This document shows positions 13,701 through 25,436 of a stretch of DNA of 64,000 bases, one piece after another (positions within the stretch are counted from its first letter, which is position 1; each line of letters begins with the position of its first letter). The stretch covers positions 348,561-412,560 of the forward strand of contig JXTB01000133.1 of assembly GCA_002914805.1 (NCBI GenBank), read 5' to 3'. The notes beneath the pieces were generated by a model. It had not been told where the DNA came from, did not search any database, and saw only the letters and a list, made by a program, of their open reading frames with translations. Origin of the DNA: Parasponia andersonii (taxonomy: Eukaryota > Streptophyta > Magnoliopsida > Rosales > Cannabaceae). Position numbers and translations under genes: made by a program.

Positions 13701-14480
13701 GATCTATGGTTTACTTCTTTATTTTTTTTCAGATTTACAGATGACCTAGTTCTTTACTAAGTAAAATGACAAAGGTAATTCAAAATTTTATATAGTCGGG
13801 TTCTATTCCTCTAAAAGAAGTTAGTCTAAGTCTCGTGGCAGAAATGTTGTTAGCCTAAAAAGGAGAGTGGTTTAGGTTTTCGTGACTTATCCTTACTTAA
13901 TAAAGCCTTTCTTAAAGAGTTTGCTTGAAGAGTGATGACTGTTGATTCTACTTTATTTTCTTATCTCTGAGCACATTTCTTTAGGCGTAATGGGGATTTC
14001 AGATATCAAATTAAATCTTCCATTTAGGCTAGACTTCGCCCTTTGTGTCAAGATCTTCATGAAGAATCTCGTTGGCTAGTTGCAACACATTCTAAAGGAA
14101 AATTTTGAACTGATAATTGGTTGGGTTCCCTTCTATTTAATTTGGTATCTTCTTCTTTATTTCTTAATCCTCCTTTTGAGAGTTTGGTTGAGGATTTTTT
14201 AACGAATTCGAGTTAGTCTCTTCCTTCTGCTTTTATAGATCATTTTCCAATAATAGCTGATGTTATTAAGTCAGTTGTAATTTTAGATAGCTTGGATTCT
14301 TTGTGCAGGATAAGTTCTTTAGATGGTAGAGTTACTTGTTCTGATGCTTATGTTTCTTTTTCTGATTCTCCAGTCGTATTCTCTTGGGGAAAACAGATTT
14401 AATTTTCTTTCATCTCACCTATTCTGATGCTTATTGTAAATATGTTTGGCTCAATGAGTGTTATTGTAGTTTGACATAAA
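10781..14480 (+). mobile_element. LINE copy B: ORF1 end plus ORF2 (endonuclease, reverse transcriptase, zf-RVT), degenerate
   Basis: After the 343-bp stretch shared with copy A, the ORF1 tail runs to about 11330. ORF2 opens at about 11328 with MKVIYWNCRGISNKSTQ and continues to CILGDFNVFLGSHK, the start and catalytic GDFN block of an APE-type endonuclease. The reverse transcriptase follows in broken frames: FIVLIPKV near 12770, QFRPIAL, then FRGVRQGDNLSPLIF near 13200, and LYADDVLIF at about 13355-13380, the catalytic YADD box. Beyond 13700 are fragments typical of the region before zf-RVT. Similarity fades at about 14480, before any RNase H. Stops and shifts are frequent, so it is dead. About 95% identity between the shared flanks was estimated by eye. 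Confidence 0.78.
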
Positions 14481-15305
14481 CCAATAAAGCCAATGAAGTT
14501 TTTCCAAATGAAAATACTATTTGGAAACTAATAAAGATAATTAAGATTAATATAACGTTTAAAACTGTTATTCACTAACACTAATTTTATGAGTTCCCAT
14601 GGATTCTCCTAGTTTTAGATATTACAAAAACTTTTATTATAGAAGATCAAATTTAATGATTCTTTTATTTGTGTTTTGTCAAAATGAAAAATAAATACTT
14701 TGGACCAAAGTATATTCATATTAGAATCATATAAATTTTTCCAATTTCTTACCTTTGTCTTGAATTAAAACGATTACTCAACTATTTTTTTAAAATAATA
14801 ATTTCTATTTGTTTCTAATTTTACCCTTGTTGAGATGAATATGTTTTGTGCAAGTGCTAATTAACGATAGTTTTGAATATAAAAGATTAAAATGGATTAG
14901 CATAAAACAAAAATTTTAAAATGAGGATCTAAAAACTACAAGTAAAAGAATGATGACTTAACCCTTAAAAAACTAACAAAAAACACATTTTTCTCTTTTT
15001 TTTAGTAACAAAACTAACAATACAGAACTTCAGGAGATTTTGCTCCAAATAATTAATTTTAGTGTTAAGTTTACTAAATTATTTCGAATTCAAGGGATTT
15101 TTATATTAAAAAACCTTTTAGAAATAGAGCTCTATTAACACCCCTTACTGGTATTAAGGTTTCTAATACTTTTACCTATAAAATCATAAAAAGAGTTACA
15201 AAAGTATAGAGGTTAGTTTTTTTTTTTTTTTTTTGTTTTTTATCACCGAGTGTCTTTTTTCCATTTTGTGTTATTATTATTATTGATTTTTTGGTTTATG
15301 CGCAG
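14481..15305. other. AT-rich spacer
   Basis: No gene or element recognised. A run of about 20 T at 15218-15236 lies just before the MIF-like exon. Confidence 0.4.
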
Positions 15306-15476
15306 TTTGTGATGGTCATACTCAAAGGGTCAGTGGCCATATCGTTCGGCGGCAACAAAGATCGGGCGGCTTACGCCGAGGTGGTGTCAATGGGTGGGAT
15401 TAACTCAGCAGTGAAGAAGGAGCTCATCTCAGCTCTTGGCTCAATTCTTCAGTCTAAGTTGTCCATTCCAAGGACT
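15306..15476 (+). pseudogene. Isolated MIF/D-dopachrome tautomerase-like exon
   Basis: After a good acceptor (TTTATGCGCAG) the 57 codons read FVMVILKGSVAISFGG, then AAYAEVVSMGG, then KKELISALGSILQSKLSIPR. This matches the middle exon of plant MIF/D-DT-like (MDL) proteins, small cytosolic or peroxisomal tautomerase-fold proteins. The first exon, which should carry the initiating Met and the catalytic Pro, is not visible in the 1 kb upstream. The homology stops at an N (15477) followed by a T run, so no third exon is seen. GC content is much higher than in the neighbouring DNA. It could be a gene fragment, a captured exon, or a gene broken by an assembly join at the N. Confidence 0.7.
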
Positions 15477-15477
15477 N

Positions 15478-16423
15478 TTTTTTTTCCAATTATTATACGA
15501 TTTTTATTTGAAAAATATTGATTTTTAAATTTTTTTTAAAATACTATTTTTAAATAGTTACTAGTAATCAAATATTGAAAATAATTACTAGTTATAGTTA
15601 TATACTAGTTATAAATATATTTGGTTATTACTTACTAATTTTTTAATTACTAGTTCCTATTTTAAAAAATAATATTTTTTAAATATCTTTTTAAAATGGC
15701 ATTTCTCTAATAAAAACCATATTAAATCTAAAAAAATATAACCCATCATACTTTTTAATTTTTTTTTCTAAAAATGCCGTACAAGACCTCATTTCCTCTT
15801 AGCATTAAAGCACCCTCGTTATAAATGAAAGAAAATAAAACTAGACAACATATTAAAAGGCATGATGAAATCAACCTATGTATTCCCTTAATCTAAAATT
15901 TCTTTCCTGCACATCCGTCAAAATAGAAAAATGGTTGGCACAGTTTTTAAATTTTATAATGAAAAGTTTGATAGATTTCTTCTTTTTTTATTTATTTTTT
16001 TGCTCATTGAATGATTGAAATAAGAAGAACGAGACTAACGAAGAATAGCCACCAAATCGAAATATAACAAACACAGTTCAAATAGAGTTATACAGTTTCG
16101 GGGAAAAAAAGAGTTTTTAATAGGATAATTTTCCTTTTAAATTTTATTTTTAAAAACATAGATCACAATATGTGTAGATGGCTGATTCAATGAAAAAAAT
16201 ACATATTTCAACATAAATGGAAGACTGGAGTCATTTAATAAGATTTTAAGATTTCATGCTACTTTTTATACTGACTTTATTAGATTTTTTTGATCTCTGT
16301 TTTAATACTTCAATTTAGTTTAATTTATGTCTCTAAAGAGATTACTAGGAGATAGATTGTGTGTAACAAAAGAATTGTAAAACGTGTAAAGAAAATTAGG
16401 ACGGGAGTGGCTGCTGGAAAATT

Positions 16424-16472
<49 letters not shown>

Positions 16473-16980
16473 GGGTGCCGTGCCCTTGTATTTTTAATAA
16501 ATGTTCATTTTAGTAGGTGCTTTTATACCAGTTGGAATGTGGAATAGAGCACTTAAATGCTACAGTAATCTCGTGAGTTGTCCTAACTCATAGTCCTTAG
16601 CGTACTGACGCCGTTCTTTGGTCCTTTCCACATCATGGATATGGAATACGTTAGCCCCACAAAACCACAATCAAACCGACCCGATTGACACGACACCCGT
16701 TGGCCCAAACCCAACCAGCAAATAAACCATAAAACTCCTTGGTCGCTCGGTCTTGCCATTTCCCGCGTTTTCTCTTTGGCCGCTAAACCCTCTCCCTCCA
16801 AAACATTCCTCCACTTCCACTTGCAGTGAATGTGAATTGAGAAATCCCCAAATTGAAGCTTGAAACAAAAGCCCTAAAAATCTTCAGAGTTGTCTTCCAA
16901 AACTTCAATCTCAATCTTGATCGCCGAGTGAGTGAGAGCAATACAAGTAAGTAGTAGTAGTAGAAGAGGGGTAGGTGACG
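15478..16980. other. AT-rich spacer and upstream region of the BRCT gene
   Basis: Positions 15540-15660 contain several TTACTAGTTA-like words resembling the large array at 43.8-45.0 kb. A GA microsatellite lies at about 16427-16468. From about 16560 the base composition becomes gene-like, and 16860-16980 is probably the 5' UTR of the downstream gene, ending in a short GTA repeat. I cannot place a TATA box. Confidence 0.45.
16427..16468. repeat. (AG)n microsatellite upstream of the BRCT gene
   Basis: About 20 AG units, roughly 510 bp before the start codon. It could be a GAGA-type regulatory element, but only the repeat itself is seen. Confidence 0.85.
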
Positions 16981-19900
16981 ATGCTGAGGGCGAAGGCGTT
17001 TAAAGGAGCCAACGTCTTCATGTCCCGCAAACTCGTGCCCCCGGAGATCTTCGACGCACTTCACGACGCGCTTAAGCAGAATGGCGCCGAGGTCTTCCTT
17101 TGTTGTGATCCTTCTCGCTCTGGCCCTGACGATTTCCACATCATTTCTTCTCCCGATCATGTTAAGAACCCACCGACCTTCAAAACTTAATTTCGCTTCT
17201 CTCTCTCTCTCTCTCCTTTGGTGGGGGTGCTGGGTTTCGGTTTCTGATTTCTGGGTCGAATTGGATTTGCAGGAAAAGTTCGAAGATCTCAGGGCCAAAG
17301 GTTGTAATATGCTCGGTAAGATTTTAGGAAATTTAGCCCGTTTCGTGAGTTTGTTTGTGCTCATTTGAAAAATTTGTTTTTAGGGTTTTCCAAATATGTT
17401 TGTATACTTTAACAGTCTGCTAGGTTTTTAATCTTTAGCGCCCATTCCCAATGGACGCTCGACTCTCAAGTTGAATATTTTCTAGATCATAAAGCCATGC
17501 TTGTGTGAACTATTACTCGAAATGATATAATTTAGAGCGGTAGCTACACGGGGTTATTAAATGAAATCTTTGACACTTATCGTCTAGGTGGTCAAGATAA
17601 TTAGTTCATGTTCTACATAGGGAAGAGATGCTTATGATTTCAGACAACTGTCTTATTGGGCAGGTCCACAATGCGTGTTTTCCTGTGCGAAAGAGCATAG
17701 GGCTTTGCCAAAACAAGGGTTCACTTGTTGCCTTGCAATGGATGGTGTCAAAGTTCTGGCCTCTGGTTTTGAGGTGGATGAAAAGGTATCGTGCTTCTGG
17801 TACGTGATATGTTTGTTTTTTGACATTTAAACTACTACATACAAAATGGTGGTAGTGATAACGGCTTTTATTACTTGTGCATTGACCTAACTAATGTTGC
17901 GATGTTGGGAATACATGTTTATCTCCTGTCCTATTGCATCCCTCACACTTCATTCTTAATCTGAGAGGTTGTTATTACCTGAAACAAAATTGGGCACATT
18001 GCAGCTATTAACAGCTTACAATAACGCTAATAATGCATGAACATATGGTGTACTATGTCAATCATGGGGATCAGATGATTAGGGCTTGAAGATTACTTGT
18101 ACGATCTTGTTTGTCTATTTCGATGTTTAATAATATTTCACTGCAGGGTAAGGTAGAAAAGTTAGTAACATCAATGGGGGGAGTATTTCTTTCCAAAGCA
18201 TCTTTGGATGTTAGCTTTGTCATTGTAAAGAATGTTTTGGCTGCAAAATACAAGGTTAGTTACTTAAAGTGATTGTCTTCCTTTTCAAGGCTTACACTGT
18301 CATTATACTATTTTAAATGCTTGTGCTTTAGCTAGATTTAGTATTTTCGTATCTTCTGTTGTTCCTTTCCAATTCATTGTTAAGATTCTACTGTGACCAT
18401 ACGACCAGTTGTTTAAATTGGTTTGTTTCATAATGCAATTACTTTTTGATACTTGTCCTGCCTTCGAGCCCAACAGGCTTTGGGAGGCAGGAAAATCTAG
18501 CGTCTTACTTGGTAGATTATGGACCCGAGACCTCATGGGAGCAAACCATGGACCTAACCATTCAACCTACCTCTCGTGGATAGTTCATGTTGAACTTTTA
18601 GTTAAGGATAAATAGTGCCTTTATAAGTATGCTCTGTACTATAAAACTCAAAGACCCATTAGCCAATTTTGAGCCTTCTATATCGATGTGGGTTATAATT
18701 AGATACATTGAAGAGGAAGCTTAGTTAGGGGCAATCAGTTTGAGGTGATTGGTGAGTTATACATCACCATTACAGGTTTTTCATTAGGACATGGAGGATG
18801 ATGAACTTCTTGAAGTTTATTGAAAAGTAAAGTTTTAAACGAGGTACAGAATTATTGGTAAATATTAAAAAAAAGGGGGTATATAATGGTGGATTACTCA
18901 TTGGTAGGGGGACAAGTGACTTAATCTTTCCCCTCTTTCTATGCAGTGGGCTGTGCATGTCTTGAAGAAACCAGTTGTCACAGTTGATTGGTTATATCAG
19001 TGCTGGAATGAGCATCGAATTGTTCCCCAGGAATCATTTAGGGTTCTTTCTTTTTCTGGATTGACTATCTGTGTCACCAGAATTGCGGCAGGTATTTTAG
19101 TTATGCTATCTGTTTGGTGTATGCATACCAGGTCATAGTGTGTGTGTATTTTTTTTCCCCCCTTTTTGCTGCTAATATTTTTCTCCTCTCAGATGAACGA
19201 AAGGAGATGGAAAAGGTTATTATACAAAATGGCGGAAAATATTCTGCTGAACTTACCAAGAAGTGTACACACCTAATTTCTGATATATCCTTTTTGTGGT
19301 TTCTTTCTGAGAAAGGTGTTGGTTTTGAATGCATGGATATGTTATGATGGAAAACAAGTCGAACTATATATATCTGTCTATGGGTGGCACAGATCTGTGT
19401 TTCTTCTTCCTTTGTTTTGATAGATTATTATTATTATGGATATCTGCTGCATATTTTTTTTGGTAACCATGTAACCTGTCTGTCTTTGGGATTGTAATGA
19501 CTTTGACTTGTTTCTGTTGTTGTTTTTTTTTTTTTCCAATTATTATTTTAAGTAACTTGTTCTTATTCTTTTTTATCTTTTAATTCCTCAAAGGCAACTT
19601 GATTTTCTGATCAAGTTTTGTGTTTCTGTAAGAGGACATTTGTTTGAAATTTTGTATGAAATCTAATGAAGTATTTTGCTTTTACATTCTTACTTGATGT
19701 TCATGCTTTCCTCAGTAACTGTGTTCTTCTCATTGTTACTCTATAATTATCTTCCTGTTTGCATCCATTTCATCTTTTAGTTTTCACACTAGTGATTATT
19801 ATTCAAGAATGCATGAACTTGTACCCCTTGACTGTTTGTAAGCTCCTGAAGGTGACAAATATAAGGTAGCCCGAAGATGGGGCCACATTCATATTATTAC

Positions 19901-22378
19901 TCGCAAATGGTTTGATCAATCTGTAGCCAGAAGAGGTAATTATTGTCATATTTTCTGGTAGTATTTGAATACATTGTGTTTTGAAGGTTTAATTTCATAC
20001 ATTGTGTTTTGAAGGTTTAATTTCATACTTCTCTCATCAAAGATTTCACGAATTGTATCTGACCGCGAATTTGTCTCTCTTTTTTTTTCCTCCCTTTGGA
20101 ATAGCGTGTCTTAACGAGGAGTCCTATCCTGTTCAGGGTGGCTTTATATCTTCAAATAAAGGTATAAGAGGTGTAAAAATGCAGCTTAGCCAAGGCAAAG
20201 ATATTGGCAATTTGCAGTCTGCACCATCATCAGTGGCTACGGACACCAATTCAACAGTGGTTCCTAGTACTGGGTTTGTGGATCCAGATATAGAAGCTAC
20301 TCTCTCACAAAAGACATGTTCTACATTTCCTGTTGCTGGAGTTAATGTTAAAGAGAGTGATAATGCAGAATCCACTTTGCAGCCCCAAAGCGAAATAAAC
20401 CTGACGAACCTTGATGATTGTGTAGCCGATGATTCTCAATCTGAAGACAGTGACCTCTACTTGTCGGAATGTAGAATATTACTTGTTGGCTTTGTAGCTT
20501 CTGAAATGCGTAGACTAGTTAATATGGTTCGTAGAGGAGGGGGTTCCCGATATGTTTTGTTCAATGATAAATTGACACATATAGTAGTTGGAACTCCTTC
20601 AGAAATGTAAGTTTTTCTTCCTCACCCTTTTTGTGTGTTTCTCTTTTGGCCATTTTTCCTTTGTGCTAATACAAATTGATATTTATTTTTAGCAATGGGT
20701 CTATTAGGACTGTTGCTTTTGGGAAGATTCATGTTTCGGCATTTGCTTTGTGATTATCCTTCTTATAAGGTTATAATATTTCCCAGCGAAAAGAAGGAGG
20801 TAAGGAATCTTGCAGCTTTCGGTGTCATTAATGTGGTTAGAACCACCTGGCTTGAAGATTGTGATCGTGAAAAGAAAGAGATTAATGTTGACCAAAGGCA
20901 CATTGCACATGATTTACTTCTTCCTAAAGGTTTGTTAGTTTCTTGTAAAAGTTCTGCCTTTTGTTTTAATAGCTTATCTCCAAAGTTTGTATTTATTTCA
21001 ACTGGTGTTGGGAATTTAGTTGTCATTTTGATCTTTCTGATATGTGTATTATGCATGTTTGTCTATCTAATCGCACGTCCTGGTTTCATGGATTTTGAAT
21101 GCTTTTCCAAAGGAGCTCTTACAGGCATTACCAGTGTAAATCAAGGTAGAGTCTCTAATGTTCATCCAAGCACACTATCTAATCAGTTAACTGGTAGCAT
21201 AAGAGCTGGAATTGGAATGCCATCATCATTGGACAGAAATAAAGAAGAAAAACCAGAATTCAACATGAATGGTGTCAACCCCATGGCAACGGCAGCAAAA
21301 TCATTCCAGCAAAATCATCTTCCTGTTGTAAATGATAAAAGTAAAAGCCAAGTAAGTGATAAGAATAAGGCTCCAAAGAATGGGCAACATGATTCAAGCA
21401 CCCAAAGCAGGAAAGTTTCAAATGTATTTGCAGGGAAAATATTTGGGTTTTCAAGTTCCTTTCCTGAAGATCGGGTTAGTTTTTAAACTATGTACTTTGT
21501 GGGACAATCTTAGTTTTTAAACTATGTACTTTGTGGGACAATCTTTTGATGTATTGTTTCCAAATATGTTCTACTTATTGAATCTGGATCTTTTTTTGCC
21601 AGAAAGGCGAAATTGTTCAATGGATAAAACAAGGAGGAGGAGAGGTAGTTGATGCTTTTCCGAAACAGAGTGCAAACTTCACTGTTGAGTGTCATGGCAT
21701 AACACCAAAGTCGGTAGATGCTCCCCTAACTACTTACGTATCAAGTCACTGGATCCGCTCATGTTTAGAGGTATGATGGATAATGATAATTCCTGTTTTT
21801 CACTATTATTTACTGCTGGTTTCATCATTTTTTGTCTGTCTGATAATATCTTGATGAAGGTTGGTCTTTCTATATTATTTTCGGATGTAATGGATAGAGG
21901 AAAATGTGAAGCTGATTGGAAATTTGTTAACTTCTTGTTTGCAAAAGTTGTCACCTGAGCACTGATTTTATTACTCTTATTATTTTCCAGTTTTCATACA
22001 ATCAATCTGACACGGTTTTGTCAGATCATCTAGTAAGAGTGTTATGGTTTGACAACTCCTCCTTTTGGTTGAATCCTAACATTGAAATGAGGCTCCCCTT
22101 TCAGTAGATTTTGGGCAAGTGTGTGGGACGTGGGATGTGATATTCCAATTTCCTGTTCAAGCAATTACGGGCCACATTTTGTTGGGTGGTCGCCAGTCAG
22201 GATGACAAAAGAAGGAATTGAGAAGAGAAGATTGAATGTGCAGGGCATTTTCTGTTGACTCATTGTCAATATGCTATCACGTTAATAGTTTTTTCAAATT
22301 AAACACGATTTGATTGCTCTCTTCCTCTTTTAAACTAATAAATAAATAAAGATTTTAATATATGTATGACCTTGCTTT

Positions 22379-22417
<39 letters not shown>

Positions 22418-24379
22418 ATATGTATGACTTTAAGCTAACTAGAACAATTTTCCATCTAATCCAAGGGCATAATTCTTAAGTTCTCAGTATTTGCCATTTT
22501 ATGTTGTTATCTCTTTATTAGTGAATATCAGTGGCTAGAGTTAATATCTTATGTTAAGATTATAATGCCGATAATATGAATTTTTTTTTCCCATTTATCT
22601 ATTTGATGGAAGCTGATGGTATGAAAATGTTGGTTTTGAAGGACGGATGCTTGCTGGATGTAAATGCTCACATTCTATATTCTCCACTTCCCTGCTGGAT
22701 TCCTTTCCCTGGATTTGAAAACTTTCGGTTTTGTGTTTCACAATATGAAGAAAAAGATCGATTACTTTTGAGAAATTTGTGTTTTGTTCTTGGAGCTAAA
22801 TTAGTAGAGAAATTGTCAAAGAAGGTTACCCATCTACTATGCAAATTTGCAAGTGGGCCAAAGTACGAGGCTGCCAGTAAATGGGGAATACATTCTATTA
22901 CATCTGAGTGGATATATGCATGTGTCAAGCAGGTACTACTTGGTACTTAGTGTGCACCTATTCATATATATATGTGTCTCACGTTGCTGCACCATGTCAT
23001 TCATGACATTATCTTGTTAATGTTGACGAACAAAATATTTATGCTAAGAATCTCCACTTTGGCAGAATAAACTTGTTCCGCTTGATCGGTTTTCTCCAAA
23101 AGAAATTACTGCTCAAGACCAAGAGGCAGGATTGTGTACCATGAGCCAGTTTCCTACGCAAGCTGCCCGTATGATGTCTGGAGACAATCCATCCCAGTTT
23201 TCAAGTCAATCAGAAGACATTAGAACATCGTTAACTGGAATTGTTGGTTGTAGAACTGAAAGCTTCAGGAGTGGAGCTAAGCATTCAAGCATGGTCAGTA
23301 AAAAGGCAAGGCTTTTGGAAGATGACGATCAAAAGGGTCTGCTTTCTTCTGGGGTACATCCAAGTGTTTCCATTAGCAATGCCAACTCCATCGGGGAGAG
23401 CGTGGCAGAGGATATAGATGAAGCCTCTCATGTTGTTCCTGATGTAGCTGCAGCAATTGAAGACTTGTTAGAGCAAACAAGTAAGGTAAACACACTGGTC
23501 ATTCTTGAATTGCTTTGTTGATTTTGAGTTTATTTGTCTTCTGATTTTCGTCCATCTTTTCTTTTGCAAAGATTCATGATCAGAAGTCACCTGGGAGGAC
23601 TGGGTGTGATGAAAGTGTATCCTTGTGTCCTTTTTTCCCCTTTTTATCTTTCATTTTCATTGTTATTCTCCACTTCAGTTGTGCTTCTTGATGATAAAGC
23701 AGCTTTTCTCATCCAATTACTCAACCCTCGTTCAAGACCATTCAGATACACATTCCATCATTGGCTTATCCAAGCACTGGTTAAACAGGTGATGGCTGCA
23801 TCTGATTTACGTTTAGTAGAACACCCACACACACTTAAAAGCATACTTCATTCTTGTGTCTGTGGTCTTTTATATTTTCCAACTTCCACAGCTGGCGATG
23901 TACTGAAATTGATAACCTTGTGCATATAAATGAGTTTTCGCAACTTATTTTGTTTTGACTAAGATGTTGAGATGATTTATAGGACTGGAAAAAAAGATGA
24001 TGTATACAATTCTTCTGGAGATGGAAATATGGGCATGTATGATGGCTTTAGTGAAACACAGACAGACTCCCAGGTTAAATCTTTCACTCATTGTGAATAC
24101 TTTTAGTTGTCTGCACTGAACTACAGAATCATAGTGTTTTGATCTGTGTAATTTATGATAGGTTAGAGTTGTTTCATGTGTTATTGAATGGACTAGAAAT
24201 GTGTACATATCAGTTTGACTCCAATAGTGATCTTGTTTTGTGAGCCATTTTGTTATCGTTAGGTTTTCCATCATGATGATAGTGCTTAATACTAAATGCA
24301 GGTTGTTGGTTATGAGGAAGATTTGTCAGGCAGGCAAATGCTTATTGACAGAGTTCGAACCCGGGGTAGTATGGCCTGA
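16981..24379 (+). CDS. MEI1: MEI1/TOPBP1-like multi-BRCT protein, complete, 17 exons
   Basis: Exons: 16981-17160, 17273-17315, 17664-17785, 18147-18254, 18947-19091, 19193-19284, 19842-19935, 20105-20606, 20787-20929, 21113-21474, 21603-21770, 22642-22932, 23066-23485, 23572-23616, 23703-23788, 23983-24073, 24302-24379. Joined, they give 2970 nt without internal stops, 989 residues. The ATG at 16981 starts MLRAKAFKGANVFMSRK. BRCT-type units lie at about 4-97, 100-190 (core WLYQCW), 190-262 (core KWFDQS), 380-465 (core TWLEDC), 578-660 (core HWIRSC) and 675-760 (core EWIYAC). Plant MEI1 is described as a nuclear BRCT protein (five BRCT domains by the published count) needed for meiotic chromosome integrity. 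TOPBP1 relatives bind phosphorylated checkpoint and repair proteins. The linker at about 265-380 is acidic and Ser-rich, as is 770-890. Exons 6/7 and 14/15 appear to be joined across U12-type introns. Exon borders were set by hand from splice signals, frame and family similarity. Confidence 0.9.
18450..18580 (-). repeat. Possible tRNA-derived SINE in BRCT-gene intron 4
   Basis: On the minus strand, a TAGGTTGAATGGTTAGG A-box-like segment is followed by GAGGTCTCGGGTCC, a B-box-like segment, at SINE-like spacing. It has no clear tail or target duplication. Weak call. Confidence 0.3.
19285..19841 (+). other. U12-type AT-AA intron (intron 6 of the BRCT gene)
   Basis: The 5' splice site reads GAT|ATATCCTTTTT, the AT-type U12 consensus. 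Near the 3' end is CCCCTTGAC (U12 branch-point consensus TTCCTTRAY), with the branch A at 19831, ten bases before the intron end. Keeping the frame (ISD|APEGDK, the order I recall in relatives) needs the intron to end ...TTTGTAA, giving AT-AA ends. Using the AG one base later shifts the frame. Confidence 0.75.
21478..21545 (+). repeat. Perfect 34-bp tandem duplication in intron 10
   Basis: Two exact 34-bp copies, 21478-21511 and 21512-21545, each beginning AGTTTTTAAACTATG. They start 3 bases into the intron, next to the donor of exon 10. Confidence 0.95.
22381..22410. repeat. (TA)n microsatellite in intron 11
   Basis: About 15 TA units followed by TATG variants, inside the 871-bp intron between exons 11 and 12. 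Confidence 0.9.
23617..23702 (+). other. U12-type GT-AG intron (intron 14 of the BRCT gene)
   Basis: This 86-nt intron starts GTATCCTTGTG, the GT-type U12 donor consensus. It ends CTTCTTGATGATAAAGCAG, with a CTTGAT branch-point core whose A is 11-12 bases from the AG. The exon join gives CDES|LFSSNYS in frame. Confidence 0.7.
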
Positions 24380-25426
24380 GCCCTGAGGGTACCAGTATAG
24401 CTCCTGTAAAAGGGGAGAAAAAACAAAAAAGAAAATTGGTAGTATCATTATCAGCCGATCACTTGCTGATACGGAAGTTTTGACTGTATATCTGAGTCCG
24501 CTCTCGTCGAGTACAAGGGCAGTATCCTTTGTCTGGCATTTGATTCGTGTTTCTTCTCCTTGATTTGGTGGCCCCTGCAGAAAGGAGTTGACAAAGTCAA
24601 GAAATGGCTTTGTTTTGTATTCATTACACATCAATTTGTTTCAAAGCAGCAAGAAAATATATCCAATCCATACATCTCCTGAAGCTGCATGTATTATGAT
24701 ATAGTGAAAAAGTATCTCACTACTAGTACTTGCTGGCTATTCAAAGCTAAGTTTGCTGCTTTTCCAATTTGGTCCGTTTCTATAGGCCGCGGCTCTGTTA
24801 AATGAGGTAAGAGAGTTATTGGAAGTTTGGAGGTTAGGCAGCCAGAGGACAATGCAAAATATTCATGCACCCCTGATTCATCTCTGCTTTTATTCAGAGC
24901 CGAAACGGGGAAAAAATTTGTATCACTGTTTTTGATTTATGCTACTAGCAACATTTTTAAGATTTTTTTTTTTTGAAGGATTCACCAACTCAATTGGTTC
25001 ACACACTGTTTTTACATGTTATATTTTTGAAAGTTTTTTTTTTTAACATGTATATATAATTGATCTTTTTTAATTTTTATCTATTATTTTTTTTGAAAAG
25101 GATTCTTATCTATTATTATTATTATTATTATTGAAAAGTTTGTTTTCTCTTGTATTATTGCAATTTATGGGAAGGTATGGGCCTTGTAATTGCTTATCCA
25201 TTATCAAGTCGCTGGCCCACGGTACATTCTAGTAAAGAGGCAACAGGCACAGTACACGTACACGTCGTGAGTCACTCAAAAGAAAGAAAGACAAATTTTG
25301 CGTTTTCTGTTTAATTTTTTCCCAGGACCAGGAACATTAGATGTTTATCAGATTGGATTGGATTAGAGCTCCAATAATTCAACTTTGTGTGAAAACTAAA
25401 AATTCGGGGCCAAAAGTCGAAAATTG
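24380..25426. other. 3' flank of the BRCT gene and spacer
   Basis: Probable 3' UTR to about 24900, followed by AT-rich spacer with a short ATT repeat near 25110. No gene seen. Confidence 0.4.
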
Positions 25427-25436
25427 AAAAAGAAAA

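Noticed and set aside
20693..20786. Possible extra exon (NGSIRTVAFGKIHVSAFAL) before exon 9
   Set aside because: Spliced to exon 8 it reaches a TGA after about 19 codons; the acceptor at 20786 restores the family sequence (SEIEKKEVRN).
24350..24370. GAGTTCGAACCCGGGG resembles a tRNA T-loop
   Set aside because: It lies in the last coding exon of the BRCT gene, in frame, and no acceptor stem or anticodon arm fits around it.
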